DNA of 53,660 bases from Terrimonas sp. (GTDB lineage Bacteria; Bacteroidota; Bacteroidia; Chitinophagales; Chitinophagaceae), in assembly GCF_003075435.1 (NCBI RefSeq), contig NZ_QCZJ01000035.1:1-53660 (forward strand), read 5' to 3'. This document shows, in pieces, positions 7,931 through 16,899 of the stretch. Both the position numbers and the translations under genes were made by a program. Position 1 is the first letter of the stretch. Every line of letters starts with the position of its first letter. The notes below the pieces were generated by a model. It was given only the letters and a program-made list of their open reading frames with translations. It was not told the DNA's origin and searched no databases.

Positions 7931-8087
7931 GGGCGTATCGTCATATCGAGTACCAAACCTGATTCAGGAGAAATATAAAGATGACATTTGCTTTCTTTCT
8001 ACAAACAGTTGGCCGCTATGCGGCAGGATGCCCGGTTACAGCTTATAAATTCCCGGCTTACCGGTTGCATTATTCACTGGTTATTTC

Positions 8088-8356
8088 ACGGAGGTACACG
8101 AAGGCTACACAAAGAACCACAAAGCATAATAAAACGCTCTGTGTAACTTTGTGTATCCTTCGTGGCGCTTTGTGTAGCAAGTCCTGTTTCGCCGATGCGA
8201 ACACCGGAATTCGTGGCAGGAAATATATCAGGGGTTATTTAAAAATAACTTCGGGCATGCCCAATACGCAGAATGGAATACAGATAAAACGGATATGGTG
8301 GATATTTACGGAATGTATCGGTGTTTATCAGTATCATCAGTGTATTCCGTGGCTAT
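8088..8356. repeat. Composite of two inverted-repeat families in a gene-free gap
   Basis: CACGAAGGCTACACAAAG at 8097-8114 pairs with CTTTGTGTATCCTTCGTG at 8147-8164 with one mismatch in 18. This is the CACGAAGG/CACAAAG repeat type found between genes in many bacteria. From about 8257 a second family follows (GGATAT, TTTACGGAATG, TCAGTGTATTCCGTGGC). A frame of 132 codons at 7981-8379 runs through both repeats and is rejected as a gene. Confidence 0.55.
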
Positions 8357-8544
8357 TCTATAAAAAGTATTTGTTGTAATGCTAAATCATTATACACACG
8401 GCGCAACGCAGGAAACCTGTTTTTCAATTCATCCGTAATGATGTCATTTACTTTCGGTGAGAAAAGTTCTCTCCCGCCATAAGATACCTTCAGTTCAGTT
8501 TTTATGAGAGGCGATCGAATACTGGAATGTTTATCTTTTGACAC
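8353..8544 (-). CDS. Hypothetical short protein, possibly a gene remnant
   Basis: A 63-residue frame with a GTG start, reading MSKDKHSSIRSPLIKTELKV and ending in LRRVYNDLALQQILFIE. The composition is protein-like, but no family is recognised and the 3-prime end touches the repeat region. It may be a remnant of a longer gene cut by repeat insertion. Confidence 0.25.
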   Translation of the reverse strand: MSKDKHSSIRSPLIKTELKVSYGGRELFSPKVNDIITDELKNRFPALRRVYNDLALQQILFIE

Positions 8545-8627
8545 TAAAATATCTTTTTAAAAGCGAAATTTCTGCTCTTAGTGCTATTCACCTGCCTGGA
8601 TAATTATTTTTTAAATATTTTCGCTGC

Positions 8628-9632
8628 ATGCATACCGGTAGACGTTACAGTCCTTATGAATTTTTCAGGTGGACATTGCGGGATACACTGCTGCTGCTTT
8701 GTATAGCCACGGTGCCGACAGTTCTGTATGTGATGGGTTTTCATTTTATCGCCTTGCCCTGGCCGCCAATCGCCATCCTTGGCACAGCACTGGCATTTAT
8801 TGTAGGATTTAAAAATAACGCCAGCTATGGCAGAATATGGGAAGCCCGCCAGATATACGGCGCTATTATAAATGATAGCAGGAGTTTTGGCTACACCTTA
8901 CGGGATGCGCTGGGTAAAGAATCTGCCGTGGTTAAGAAAATGTTTTATCGCCATTTTGCCTGGCTTACCGTGTTACGCTTTCAACTGCGTGAGCCACGCA
9001 GTTGGGAAAACATGCGCCGCAGCAGCAACCGGCAATATAAGAAGGGCAGGTATATTGTTCCTGAATGGGAAACTAAAGCAGAAGATGAGCTTGGAAAATA
9101 TTTACCGGCAGATGAGCTGCAATACCTTCTTTCTAAAAAAAACAGGGCTACGCAGCTGATAGCTCTGCAGTCGGAAACCCTGGCGGAATTAAAGCAATCC
9201 GGTGTTATTAATGATTTTCAGTGGAAAGAACTGCAGGATGGCATTATTAAATTGACGGATAACCAGGGTAAAGCTGAGCGGATCAAGAATTTTCCCTATC
9301 CAAGGAATTTCGGTTCTGTGGCCACATATCTTATGTTCATTTTTGTAACGCTGTTGCCTTTCGGGCTTTTAAAAGAATGCAGCAAAATAGGAGACGGAAC
9401 ATTGCTGGAAGGCTACACCATCTGGTTTAATATTCCTTTTTCAGCTATTGTTGCATGGGTTTTTCACGTGCTGGATACTATTGGTGAAAGCTCGGTAAAT
9501 CCCTTTGAAGGCAGCGCCAATGATGTGCCGATCACACAGATAAGCCGCACCATTGAAATTGATATGCGTGATATGCTTAACGAAACCCCGCTTCCTGAGC
9601 CAATTGTGGCTCAGCATAATATTGTATTATAG
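8628..9632 (+). CDS. Bestrophin-like (UPF0187/YneE) membrane channel protein
   Basis: A 334-residue inner-membrane protein of the prokaryotic bestrophin family, which forms pentameric ion channels. Hydrophobic segments lie at about 18-36, 42-58, 230-250 and 262-282. Family landmarks are the N-terminal YSPYEFFRWTLRDTLLLL, the GFKNNASYGRIWEARQIYGAIINDSR block after TM2, and the C-terminal NPFEGSANDVPITQISRTIEIDMRDML. It is a single-gene unit downstream of a repeat region. Ion selectivity cannot be read from the sequence. Confidence 0.9.
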   Translation: MHTGRRYSPYEFFRWTLRDTLLLLCIATVPTVLYVMGFHFIALPWPPIAILGTALAFIVGFKNNASYGRIWEARQIYGAIINDSRSFGYTLRDALGKESAVVKKMFYRHFAWLTVLRFQLREPRSWENMRRSSNRQYKKGRYIVPEWETKAEDELGKYLPADELQYLLSKKNRATQLIALQSETLAELKQSGVINDFQWKELQDGIIKLTDNQGKAERIKNFPYPRNFGSVATYLMFIFVTLLPFGLLKECSKIGDGTLLEGYTIWFNIPFSAIVAWVFHVLDTIGESSVNPFEGSANDVPITQISRTIEIDMRDMLNETPLPEPIVAQHNIVL

Positions 9633-9857
9633 CTATTGGATAGTAAATGTTGTTCCAAATCGCAATATTCCTGAATAGACCACGGGTAATTCTTCCCCCG
9701 TACTCCGGCAATATTCTGTTTTAAGGATAGTGTCACCCTCCAATTGTGCAAGGGAAAAATGAGGGCAGCAACAAATGCTGGTAATTTTAATAGTTTTATA
9801 TACAGCTTACAACTTTGATAAAATGTAAGCGTAAGTGCTGCCGGTCAGCCTGCTGTT

Positions 9858-10235
9858 TTACTCTTCTCCGCCCAGCAGTTCCCTTTCCACCTCCTCCATC
9901 TGCACAATATCCCAAGCCTCGCTTTCTGTAGGGGTATAGTTTAGGATATCCAGTAAATCGGCTTCCTTAAACACATCCTTTACGGCCTGCTGCATCCCGC
10001 AAATCACGAAGGATCTGCCCTGTTCGTAGGCATTTTGCTGTTGCTCAGCTATAAAAACCGCCACAGCCTGATCAATTTTTTCTACAGGCGCCAGGTTCAG
10101 AACAATATGTTTAACATGATTTTCTGTAACTTCATTCAACTTTTCGCGTATTTCTTCTGTCATATTAGCAGATATTGAAGGCTGAATTATCGTTATGACA
10201 TGAAATTTTTCCTTGGTATCTATTTTGACGTTCAT
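9858..10235 (-). CDS. STAS-domain protein (anti-sigma-factor antagonist type)
   Basis: A 125-residue cytoplasmic protein with the STAS pattern: a first strand (KFHVITIIQPSIS), a NHVKHIVLNLAPVEKIDQAVAVFIAEQQ block where an antagonist would carry the phosphorylatable Ser/Thr, and the strand SFVICGMQQAVKDVFKEADLLDILN. The usual D-S-S/T-G is replaced by K-I-D-Q-A-V, so no phosphorylatable Ser is evident at that position. ATG 10235 fits the domain start. It is divergent from clpC, and no anti-sigma factor is adjacent. Confidence 0.75.
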   Translation of the reverse strand: MNVKIDTKEKFHVITIIQPSISANMTEEIREKLNEVTENHVKHIVLNLAPVEKIDQAVAVFIAEQQQNAYEQGRSFVICGMQQAVKDVFKEADLLDILNYTPTESEAWDIVQMEEVERELLGGEE

Positions 10236-10476
10236 AAACGAGTTCTTTTGATAGATTGATTTTATGAGCAATGAGTTTACCGCTATTCATTACTTGCCTG
10301 AATATGTAAATGGTGTTTAAAGTTACCGGGTTCCGCTTTTCTAATAAGGAGCCCTCAAATCTTTAGTTGTCTACATATTGTGTTCAGCACAATAATTCAC
10401 ACACCTTCAATGTTCTATTTATCAGAAGTCAAAATTATTCGTTATTATTGTACAGATCACTTTTAAAATGTATTAA

Positions 10477-13008
10477 ATGGATAATAATTTTTCTACCCAG
10501 GTAAAAGAAATTATTTCTTTCAGCAGGGAGGAAGCTTTGAGGTTGGGAAATGATTTTATTGGAACGGAGCATTTGTTATTGGGATTGATCAGGGAAGGGG
10601 AAAATATGGCGGTTAAGATTTTGAAGAACCTGAATGTTGACCTTTATGAACTTCGCAAAGAAGTGGAATTGGCGGTTAAAGATAAAACCGGAAAGAATAT
10701 AGCTAATATTAATAGTCTGCCTTTAACCAAACAAGCCGAAAAAGTAATAAGGGTTACAGTTCTTGAAGCTAAAGCGCTGAAAAGCCCCACTGTAGAAACC
10801 GAGCACCTGATGCTTTCGATTTTAAAAAACAAAGAGAATATTGCTACTCAGATTTTAAACCAGTTTGATGTAGACTATGATCTTTTTAAAAACGAATTAG
10901 GTATGGTTAAAAGCAACGATGTACGCAGCGAGTATACAGACGATGCCGATGATGATTTTGACGATGAAAAGAAAAGCTATCAGCAAAAATCAAAATCACA
11001 GGCAGCCAATGCAAAAAGCAAAACGCCTGTATTGGATAATTTCGGACGTGATATTACCCGCCTGGCAGAAATGGGCACATTAGACCCGATTGTAGGCAGG
11101 GAAGAAGAGATTGAAAGAGTATCGCAAATACTTTCACGCCGTAAAAAGAATAACCCTATTCTTATTGGAGAGCCTGGTGTTGGTAAAACAGCCATTGTTG
11201 AGGGGCTTGCATTAAGGATAGTGCAAAGAAAAGTATCAAGAGTATTGTTTGATAAAAGAGTGGTTTCATTAGATCTTGCAGCGCTGGTGGCAGGTACAAA
11301 ATATCGCGGTCAGTTTGAAGAAAGAATGAAAGCCATTATGAATGAACTGGAGAAAAACCGTGATGTGATTTTATTCATAGATGAGATTCACACTATTGTG
11401 GGTGCCGGTGGCGCCAGCGGTTCTCTCGATGCATCCAATATATTTAAGCCTGCACTTGCCCGTGGTGAATTGCAGTGCATAGGCGCCTCTACCCTTGATG
11501 AATACCGTATGTATATTGAAAAAGACGGTGCGCTCGACAGGAGGTTCCAGAAAGTGCTGGTTGATCCGCCAAGCGTGGATGAAACCATCCAGATATTGCA
11601 GAATATCAAGCCTAAATACGAAGACTATCACAACGTGACATATTCAGAAGATGCTATTGATGCTTGTGTAAAGCTCAGTGACCGGTATGTTACTGACAGA
11701 CTGTTGCCGGATAAAGCTATTGATGTAATGGATGAGGTGGGAGCAAGGGTGCATTTGAAAAACATTAATGTGCCTAACGAAATAGTGGAGCTGGAAAAGA
11801 AGATTGAAGATATTAAGCAGGAAAAAAACAAGGTGGTAAAAAGCCAGCGTTTTGAAGAAGCTGCTTCTTTAAGAGATAATGAAAAGCGTTTGCAGGAAGA
11901 CCTGGAAAAAGCAAAAGCGCAATGGGAAGAAGAAAGCAAACACAAACGGTATCCTATAGACGAAGAAGCTATTGCTGAAGTAGTGAGTATGATGACCGGT
12001 ATTCCGGTGAAGAGAATGGTGCAGGCTGAAACAGAGAAATTGCGCAGGATGGCAGATGATCTGAAAGGCGCTGTTATAGGTCAGGACGAAGCGATTGTGA
12101 AAGTGGTAAAAGCCATTCAGCGTAACCGCGTAGGTCTGAAAGATCCTAAAAAACCAATCGGAACATTTATTTTCCTGGGCCCTACAGGTGTTGGTAAAAC
12201 CGAGTTGGCACGTGCGCTGGCTAAATATATGTTCGACTCTGAAGATGCATTGATCCGCATTGATATGAGTGAATACATGGAAAAGTTCACCGTAAGCCGT
12301 TTGATTGGTGCGCCTCCCGGATATGTAGGTTATGAAGAAGGTGGCCAGTTAACAGAACGTGTTCGCCGTAAACCATACAGCGTGGTATTGCTGGATGAAA
12401 TTGAAAAAGCGCATCCTGATATCTATAACATTCTTTTACAGGTACTGGATGATGGTCAGTTGACTGATGGATTAGGCAGGAAAGTTGACTTCAAGAATAC
12501 GCTTATCATCATGACATCAAATATTGGTGTACGCCAGTTAAAAGATTTTGGTGAAGGTGTAGGTTTTGCAACCGCGGCACGCCAGCAAAGCGCTGATGAA
12601 AATAACAAAGCGGTTATTGAAAAAGCGTTGAAGCGTACATTCAGTCCTGAGTTTTTAAACAGGATTGATGATGTGATGATATTCAATACGCTTACGCAGG
12701 AGCATATCTTCCAGATCATTGATATTTTAATGAAAGGCGTGATGAAGCGTCTGAGCAGCCTCGGATTTTCCCTGGAGCTTACAGAAGAAGCCAAAAAGTT
12801 CATATCAGAAAAAGGATATGATCAGCAGTTTGGCGCACGTCCGCTGCACAGGGCAATACAAAAGTATCTTGAAGATCCGCTTGCAGAAGAGATATTGAAT
12901 ATGAATGTGAAAGCAGGCGATATATTAATCGCTGATCTTAATGCCGACAAGTCGCAGTTAACGTTTACGTTAAAAGGTGAAGGCAAAAAAGAAAAATCTG
13001 AAGCGTAG
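10477..13008 (+). CDS. clpC: ClpC, AAA+ unfoldase of the Clp protease
   Basis: An 843-residue HSP100 ATPase that unfolds substrates for ClpP. Order of domains: Clp N-domain with two repeats (about 1-145; [16 protein letters not shown] and [12 protein letters not shown]), AAA+ D1 with Walker A GEPGVGKT (about 231-238), the UVR-containing middle domain (about 445-480; [15 protein letters not shown]), AAA+ D2 with Walker A GPTGVGKT (about 568-575), Walker [14 protein letters not shown], and the D2-small C-terminal domain. The UVR middle domain identifies ClpC rather than ClpA or ClpB. A terminator follows at 13033, so it is probably a single-gene unit. Confidence 0.96.
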   Translation: MDNNFSTQVKEIISFSREEALRLGNDFIGTEHLLLGLIREGENMAVKILKNLNVDLYELRKEVELAVKDKTGKNIANINSLPLTKQAEKVIRVTVLEAKALKSPTVETEHLMLSILKNKENIATQILNQFDVDYDLFKNELGMVKSNDVRSEYTDDADDDFDDEKKSYQQKSKSQAANAKSKTPVLDNFGRDITRLAEMGTLDPIVGREEEIERVSQILSRRKKNNPILIGEPGVGKTAIVEGLALRIVQRKVSRVLFDKRVVSLDLAALVAGTKYRGQFEERMKAIMNELEKNRDVILFIDEIHTIVGAGGASGSLDASNIFKPALARGELQCIGASTLDEYRMYIEKDGALDRRFQKVLVDPPSVDETIQILQNIKPKYEDYHNVTYSEDAIDACVKLSDRYVTDRLLPDKAIDVMDEVGARVHLKNINVPNEIVELEKKIEDIKQEKNKVVKSQRFEEAASLRDNEKRLQEDLEKAKAQWEEESKHKRYPIDEEAIAEVVSMMTGIPVKRMVQAETEKLRRMADDLKGAVIGQDEAIVKVVKAIQRNRVGLKDPKKPIGTFIFLGPTGVGKTELARALAKYMFDSEDALIRIDMSEYMEKFTVSRLIGAPPGYVGYEEGGQLTERVRRKPYSVVLLDEIEKAHPDIYNILLQVLDDGQLTDGLGRKVDFKNTLIIMTSNIGVRQLKDFGEGVGFATAARQQSADENNKAVIEKALKRTFSPEFLNRIDDVMIFNTLTQEHIFQIIDILMKGVMKRLSSLGFSLELTEEAKKFISEKGYDQQFGARPLHRAIQKYLEDPLAEEILNMNVKAGDILIADLNADKSQLTFTLKGEGKKEKSEA

Positions 13009-13032
13009 TATTTTTTGAATAGAATGAATATA

Positions 13033-13066
13033 AGAGGTTGTCTGAATGAAGGCAGCCTCTTTTTTT
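13033..13066 (+). terminator. Rho-independent terminator of clpC
   Basis: An 11-bp stem (AGAGGTTGTCT with AGGCAGCCTCT, including G-U pairs) and a six-base loop is followed by a run of seven T, starting 24 bases after the clpC stop. Confidence 0.85.
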
Positions 13067-13080
13067 AGTGAATGGTATAG

Positions 13081-13171
13081 GTTTGTGATTTATGGCTTAT
13101 AGTTTATAGTTTATGGTTTGTGGTTTGTCGTTTGCATATAACCATAAACCACAAACTACAAACCTCAAACT
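13081..13171. repeat. Inverted heptanucleotide array (GTTTATG/GTTTGTG type)
   Basis: The left arm splits into 7-base units GTTTGTG, ATTTATG, GCTTATA, GTTTATA, GTTTATG, GTTTGTG, GTTTGTC. The right arm is built of ATAAACC, ACAAACT, ACAAACC units, complementary to the left. The array ends about 50 bases before cmk and opens a spurious N-terminal extension of that frame. Confidence 0.75.
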
Positions 13172-13221
13172 CCCCCTCCCTTCTTTTTTTCGCATACTAT
13201 ACCTATTTTGCATCAGCATTC

Positions 13222-13896
13222 ATGAAAAAAATTATCATTACTATAGATGGCTGGTCTTCGTGCGGAAAAAGCACGTTGGCGAAGCAGTTGGCCAAAGAGC
13301 TGAACTATGTATATATTGATAGCGGAGCTATGTATCGTGCCATTACCTTATACTTTTTGCGTAATTCCATTGACTGGAAAAAAGAAAAGGCTGTAAAAGA
13401 AGCTTTGCAAAACATACAACTCGAATTCAGGACAAACGATGTGACTAAGAAAACAGAGATATACCTGAATGATGAAAATGTAGAATATATTATTCGTGAC
13501 CTGGTGGTTGCTGAAAAAGTGAGTGAGGTAGCTGCTATAAAACAGGTACGTGATTTTGCCGTGGCTCAGCAGCGAAAAATGGGTGGGAAAAAGGGTATCG
13601 TAATGGATGGAAGAGATATTGGTACCGTTGTTTTTCCCAAAGCAGAATTAAAAATATTTATGACTGCTGATAATGCCATAAGGGTTGAGCGGAGGTTTAA
13701 AGAATTGTTTGCACAAAACCCTAATATCACCATTGAAGAAGTAAAGAATAATCTCGAAATGAGGGATTATATAGATTCACACCGTGAAGTAAGTCCCTTA
13801 CGACAGGCAGAAGACGCGATGATACTGGATAATTCCAATATTACTCAGGAGCAGCAATTGAAGAAGGCATTGGAGTGGGTAAAAGAGAGAGCCTGA
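13222..13896 (+). CDS. cmk: Cytidylate kinase
   Basis: This enzyme phosphorylates CMP and dCMP with ATP in the pyrimidine salvage and RNA-turnover pathway. The 224-residue protein starts MKKIIITIDGWSSCGKSTLAK with a P-loop at residues 10-18, followed by IDSGAMYRAITLYFL (nucleotide-binding), the MDGRDIGTVVFPKAELKIFMTA core and the LID with RDYIDSHREVSPLRQAEDA. ATG 13222 is chosen because the upstream in-frame extension lies in a heptanucleotide repeat and has no family similarity. It is followed by a small secreted-protein gene. Confidence 0.95.
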   Translation: MKKIIITIDGWSSCGKSTLAKQLAKELNYVYIDSGAMYRAITLYFLRNSIDWKKEKAVKEALQNIQLEFRTNDVTKKTEIYLNDENVEYIIRDLVVAEKVSEVAAIKQVRDFAVAQQRKMGGKKGIVMDGRDIGTVVFPKAELKIFMTADNAIRVERRFKELFAQNPNITIEEVKNNLEMRDYIDSHREVSPLRQAEDAMILDNSNITQEQQLKKALEWVKERA

Positions 13897-13931
13897 ATGC
13901 TTGCTGGTTATAACAGTTAAAGAAAAAGATA

Positions 13932-14426
13932 ATGCGAATAATTGTTTTATTCACAATATTAATTTGTTCCGTCAGGAGCGAAGCTCAAATGTATATTCTT
14001 TCTAATGAGCAGGTGGTATTTTCTTTTCAAACCATAACCGGAAAGGAGGTAATAGTTGCAAAAGATACCGGTAATAAATATTTGGTCTATAGATTTGGTA
14101 CTGGCGGTAATATTGAATTTGAATTTCCGGGTAGCAAAGAGCATAGTTGGGACAAGTTTGAATATTCATTTTACCTGAGAGGCGGCGGCAGGCAAAACGA
14201 AGGCATGGACCTTAATTATTTGCAATTCACAAATGAAGGATATAAGTATGTTGTTTACAATACATACTTCGCATCTGATAATAAAAGTAGGGTTGGAGTA
14301 AAGGTTATTCAATTGAGCAATAACAAAATCATTAATATACAGGGTTTGGTAAAATCCCGGAAAGGTAGTTTGGGTGATTTCAGGAATAATGAAAAAATAC
14401 GGCAGGGAGATGAGTTGTTTGATTAA
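13932..14426 (+). CDS. Secreted protein of unknown function
   Basis: A 164-residue protein with a short signal peptide (MRIIVLFTILICSVRSEAQ, cleavage expected after A-Q). The mature part is rich in beta strands and aromatic residues (FSFQTITGKEVIVAKDTG, YLVYRFGTGGNIEFEFPG, LRGGGRQNEGMDLNYLQF), suggesting a small all-beta periplasmic or surface protein. No family is recognised. It starts 35 bases after cmk and could be co-transcribed with it. Confidence 0.7.
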   Translation: MRIIVLFTILICSVRSEAQMYILSNEQVVFSFQTITGKEVIVAKDTGNKYLVYRFGTGGNIEFEFPGSKEHSWDKFEYSFYLRGGGRQNEGMDLNYLQFTNEGYKYVVYNTYFASDNKSRVGVKVIQLSNNKIINIQGLVKSRKGSLGDFRNNEKIRQGDELFD

Positions 14427-14562
14427 ATTCCCCAATTATTCAACATAGCGAGGCATTATATGGTTTTTTCGGTCATTTCAAATACCTTTGCGGTCGTTTT
14501 AAAAGAAGCCGTTAAAAGTTTCAATTAACTAATTATCAATCAACTAATTAACTTTCTCAAAT

Positions 14563-15444
14563 ATGCCAGGCGCATTAAAAGAGGTTCGTAATCGTATAAA
14601 ATCAGTACAAAGTACACAGCAAATTACCAAAGCCATGAAAATGGTGAGCGCGGCAAAGCTGCGTCGTGCCCAGGATGCTATTATCCAAATGCGTCCTTAT
14701 GCACAGAAGCTGCAGGAAATGCTGAGCAATATCGTGAGTAATACAGATGGCGATACCGGCGCTGATCTTGCGGTAGAGCGTACCCCTGAAAAAGTGTTAT
14801 TGATTGTAATTTCTTCCGACAGGGGATTATGTGGCGCTTACAATGCCAATATCATCAAATCTGCCCGTAATGTGGCGCAGGAAAAATATCCCAGACAACT
14901 TGCAAAGGGCAATGTTATTGTTTGGCCGATTGGCAAAAAAGCATACGATTATTTTCAGAAAGCTAAATGGACTGTAATTGATAAGTATAGAGATATATTT
15001 CTTTCTCTTTCTTTTGAACATGTGCAGGAAGTAGCCCAGTCTGCTATTGAAGCCTTTTCCAAAAAAGAATTTGATTTGGTGGAGGTTGTGTACAGCGAAT
15101 TCAGGAATGCAGCTACACAGCGTTTTGTAGTGGAAAGATTTTTGCCTATTCCTAAAGTAGAAAACAAAGGCAATACCACAAAGGCTGATTTTATTTTTGA
15201 GCCTGATAAACAAACGCTGATTGCAGAACTGATGCCGAAAATATTAAATACACAATTATATAAAGCTGTGCTTGATGCCAATGCCAGCGAACACGGCGCA
15301 AGAATGACGGCGATGGATAAAGCCAGTGAAAACGCAAATGAGCTGTTGAAAGGTTTGAAAATTTCTTATAACCGTGCACGCCAGGCTGCTATTACAACCG
15401 AGCTTACCGAAATTGTAAGTGGCGCGGCAGCATTACAGGGATAA
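14563..15444 (+). CDS. atpG: F1F0 ATP synthase gamma subunit
   Basis: The rotor shaft of the F1 sector. The 293-residue protein has the conserved N-terminal coiled-coil MPGALKEVRNRIKSVQSTQQ and ITKAMKMVSAAKLRRAQ, the Rossmann-like middle (VLLIVISSDRGLCGAYNANI), and the C-terminal coiled-coil ASEHGARMTAMDKASENANE with ARQAAITTELTEIVSGAAAL. No other atp gene is adjacent. Bacteroidota usually carry atpG next to atpA, so this copy appears detached from its operon. A direct repeat AACTAATTA occurs twice just upstream. Confidence 0.96.
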   Translation: MPGALKEVRNRIKSVQSTQQITKAMKMVSAAKLRRAQDAIIQMRPYAQKLQEMLSNIVSNTDGDTGADLAVERTPEKVLLIVISSDRGLCGAYNANIIKSARNVAQEKYPRQLAKGNVIVWPIGKKAYDYFQKAKWTVIDKYRDIFLSLSFEHVQEVAQSAIEAFSKKEFDLVEVVYSEFRNAATQRFVVERFLPIPKVENKGNTTKADFIFEPDKQTLIAELMPKILNTQLYKAVLDANASEHGARMTAMDKASENANELLKGLKISYNRARQAAITTELTEIVSGAAALQG

Positions 15445-15521
15445 CCTGGATATTGGCATAATAATGAAATGAATTATGCCCGGCACGATTTTTTGAGTTT
15501 ATATATTTGAGTTAGCCTCTC

Positions 15522-16304
15522 ATGGAAATTTCACAGATCATACCACATATAGAAGCATTGATATTTGCCAGTGAAAAGCCTTTAACAAGTCTTGAACTGG
15601 CTGATCTTGTAAACCAGGCTTTGGGTTTTATTGAAGACCGGGCTACTATGGACCAGGTTGATTCAGCCATACAGGGCATTCGCGAAAAATACGCCAGTGA
15701 ATTTTATCCTTTTGAAGTAAGGCAGAGTGGGGGAGGATGGCAATTTCTTACCAAAGCAGAATACCATAAAACCATTGGTCAATTAAATGGTGATAAGTTT
15801 TTAAAACGGCTTTCAGCCGCAGCAATGGAAACACTTGCCATTATTGCTTATAAGCAGCCTATCACAAAGGGAGAAGTTGAGGCCATACGCGGAGTAAACT
15901 GCGATTATGTTGTGCAAAAACTTTTGGAAAAAGATCTTGTGGTTATTACCGGCAGAAATGAAGCGCTTCCTGGTAAGCCATTGATATATGCTACCTCAAA
16001 ATCCTTTATGGATTATTTTGGTATCAACTCTGCTGATGATCTTCCTAAAATAAAAGAAATATTGGCTGAACAGGTTGTAGAGCCAACATTGGTAAATGCT
16101 GAACATTTTGAGGTAGAAGCCGAGAGTAATTTAAGAGTAGGGGAAAATGGTGAATTGCTGGAGAAACAACTGGATGAGGCGCAGCCCTATGATAATGTGA
16201 TTACTGATGATAGTAACATCACCAATGAGCAGGATAATAGCGAAATGGATGATGATAATACTGATCAAACGCAGGAAGATGATAATACTAGTAAGGATGA
16301 ATAG
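15522..16304 (+). CDS. scpB: Segregation and condensation protein B
   Basis: ScpB is the winged-helix kleisin partner of the SMC-ScpA condensin. The 260-residue protein has two winged-helix domains: the first begins EISQIIPHIEALIFASEKPLT, the second contains ETLAIIAYKQPITKGEVEAI followed by RGVNCDYVVQKLLEKDLV and LPGKPLIYATSKSFMDYFGI, all diagnostic. The last about 70 residues form an acidic low-complexity tail rich in D, N and E, longer than in typical ScpB. No scpA or smc is adjacent. A terminator follows. Confidence 0.93.
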   Translation: MEISQIIPHIEALIFASEKPLTSLELADLVNQALGFIEDRATMDQVDSAIQGIREKYASEFYPFEVRQSGGGWQFLTKAEYHKTIGQLNGDKFLKRLSAAAMETLAIIAYKQPITKGEVEAIRGVNCDYVVQKLLEKDLVVITGRNEALPGKPLIYATSKSFMDYFGINSADDLPKIKEILAEQVVEPTLVNAEHFEVEAESNLRVGENGELLEKQLDEAQPYDNVITDDSNITNEQDNSEMDDDNTDQTQEDDNTSKDE

Positions 16305-16340
16305 TTGAGATTTCCTACAGGTATAAAATAAGATACAGGA

Positions 16341-16367
16341 GCCCCCGGTTAACGGGCGGCTTTTTTA
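16341..16367 (+). terminator. Rho-independent terminator of scpB
   Basis: A GC-rich hairpin (GCCCCCG, loop GTTAAC, CGGGCGGC with a one-base bulge) is followed by six T, about 37 bases after the scpB stop. Confidence 0.75.
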
Positions 16368-16516
16368 TTTTTAAATTTCTGTCGGATATGTATGAATTGC
16401 AGTTCTATCCTTTATTTACATGATATTATTTTTTTATTAACTAAGTATAATTTGCATTTTATTCTGAAGTTTAAATAAAAGTTAAGCCGGGAATTACATA
16501 TTTTTGCTTTCATACG

Positions 16517-16822
16517 ATGAAAAAAATCATTGCAATATTTTTATTATTGCTTTTTACCTTCCAGAGTTTTTCTTACGAGGTGATAAGCTTTGTTTTTTCT
16601 AAAGGCTATGTTTTAGAAGAAAAATGTTGTAACACATCCTGTAATGAGGATGCTGTGAATAAGGCTGTTAAAGCCGATAGTATAACTGAACCGTCAAACT
16701 ACAGGTTTCAGTTCCAGGGTTTGGCAAATGAAGACATGGCGTTGCGTGTTATTGCACAAGAGCCTCTTCTTTCTCACCTCTATTTCGAAATAACTGTCCC
16801 GCCTCCCAATTGTTTTGCGTAA
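16517..16822 (+). CDS. Small secreted cysteine-containing protein upstream of SulP
   Basis: A 101-residue protein with a signal peptide (KKIIAIFLLLLFTFQSFSYE). The mature part holds EKCCNTSCNED and ends VPPPNCFA. The CC pair and terminal PPP recall the HYC_CC_PP small Bacteroidota proteins associated with metal transport, but the H-Y-C motif is absent, so this is only a weak resemblance. TATTTTTG at 16499-16506 fits a -7 element, which would give a very short leader. The SulP gene follows after 77 bases. Confidence 0.6.
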   Translation: MKKIIAIFLLLLFTFQSFSYEVISFVFSKGYVLEEKCCNTSCNEDAVNKAVKADSITEPSNYRFQFQGLANEDMALRVIAQEPLLSHLYFEITVPPPNCFA

Positions 16823-16899
16823 TAAGATAGGTTCCTACTGTATTTATTATTCATTTATTTATTTACCTGAACAGAGTTTCAGGTCTTATTACACATTAT

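Noticed and set aside
7981-8379. A 132-codon open frame on the plus strand
   Set aside because: It runs through two dispersed inverted-repeat families, has an unnatural composition and no family resemblance.
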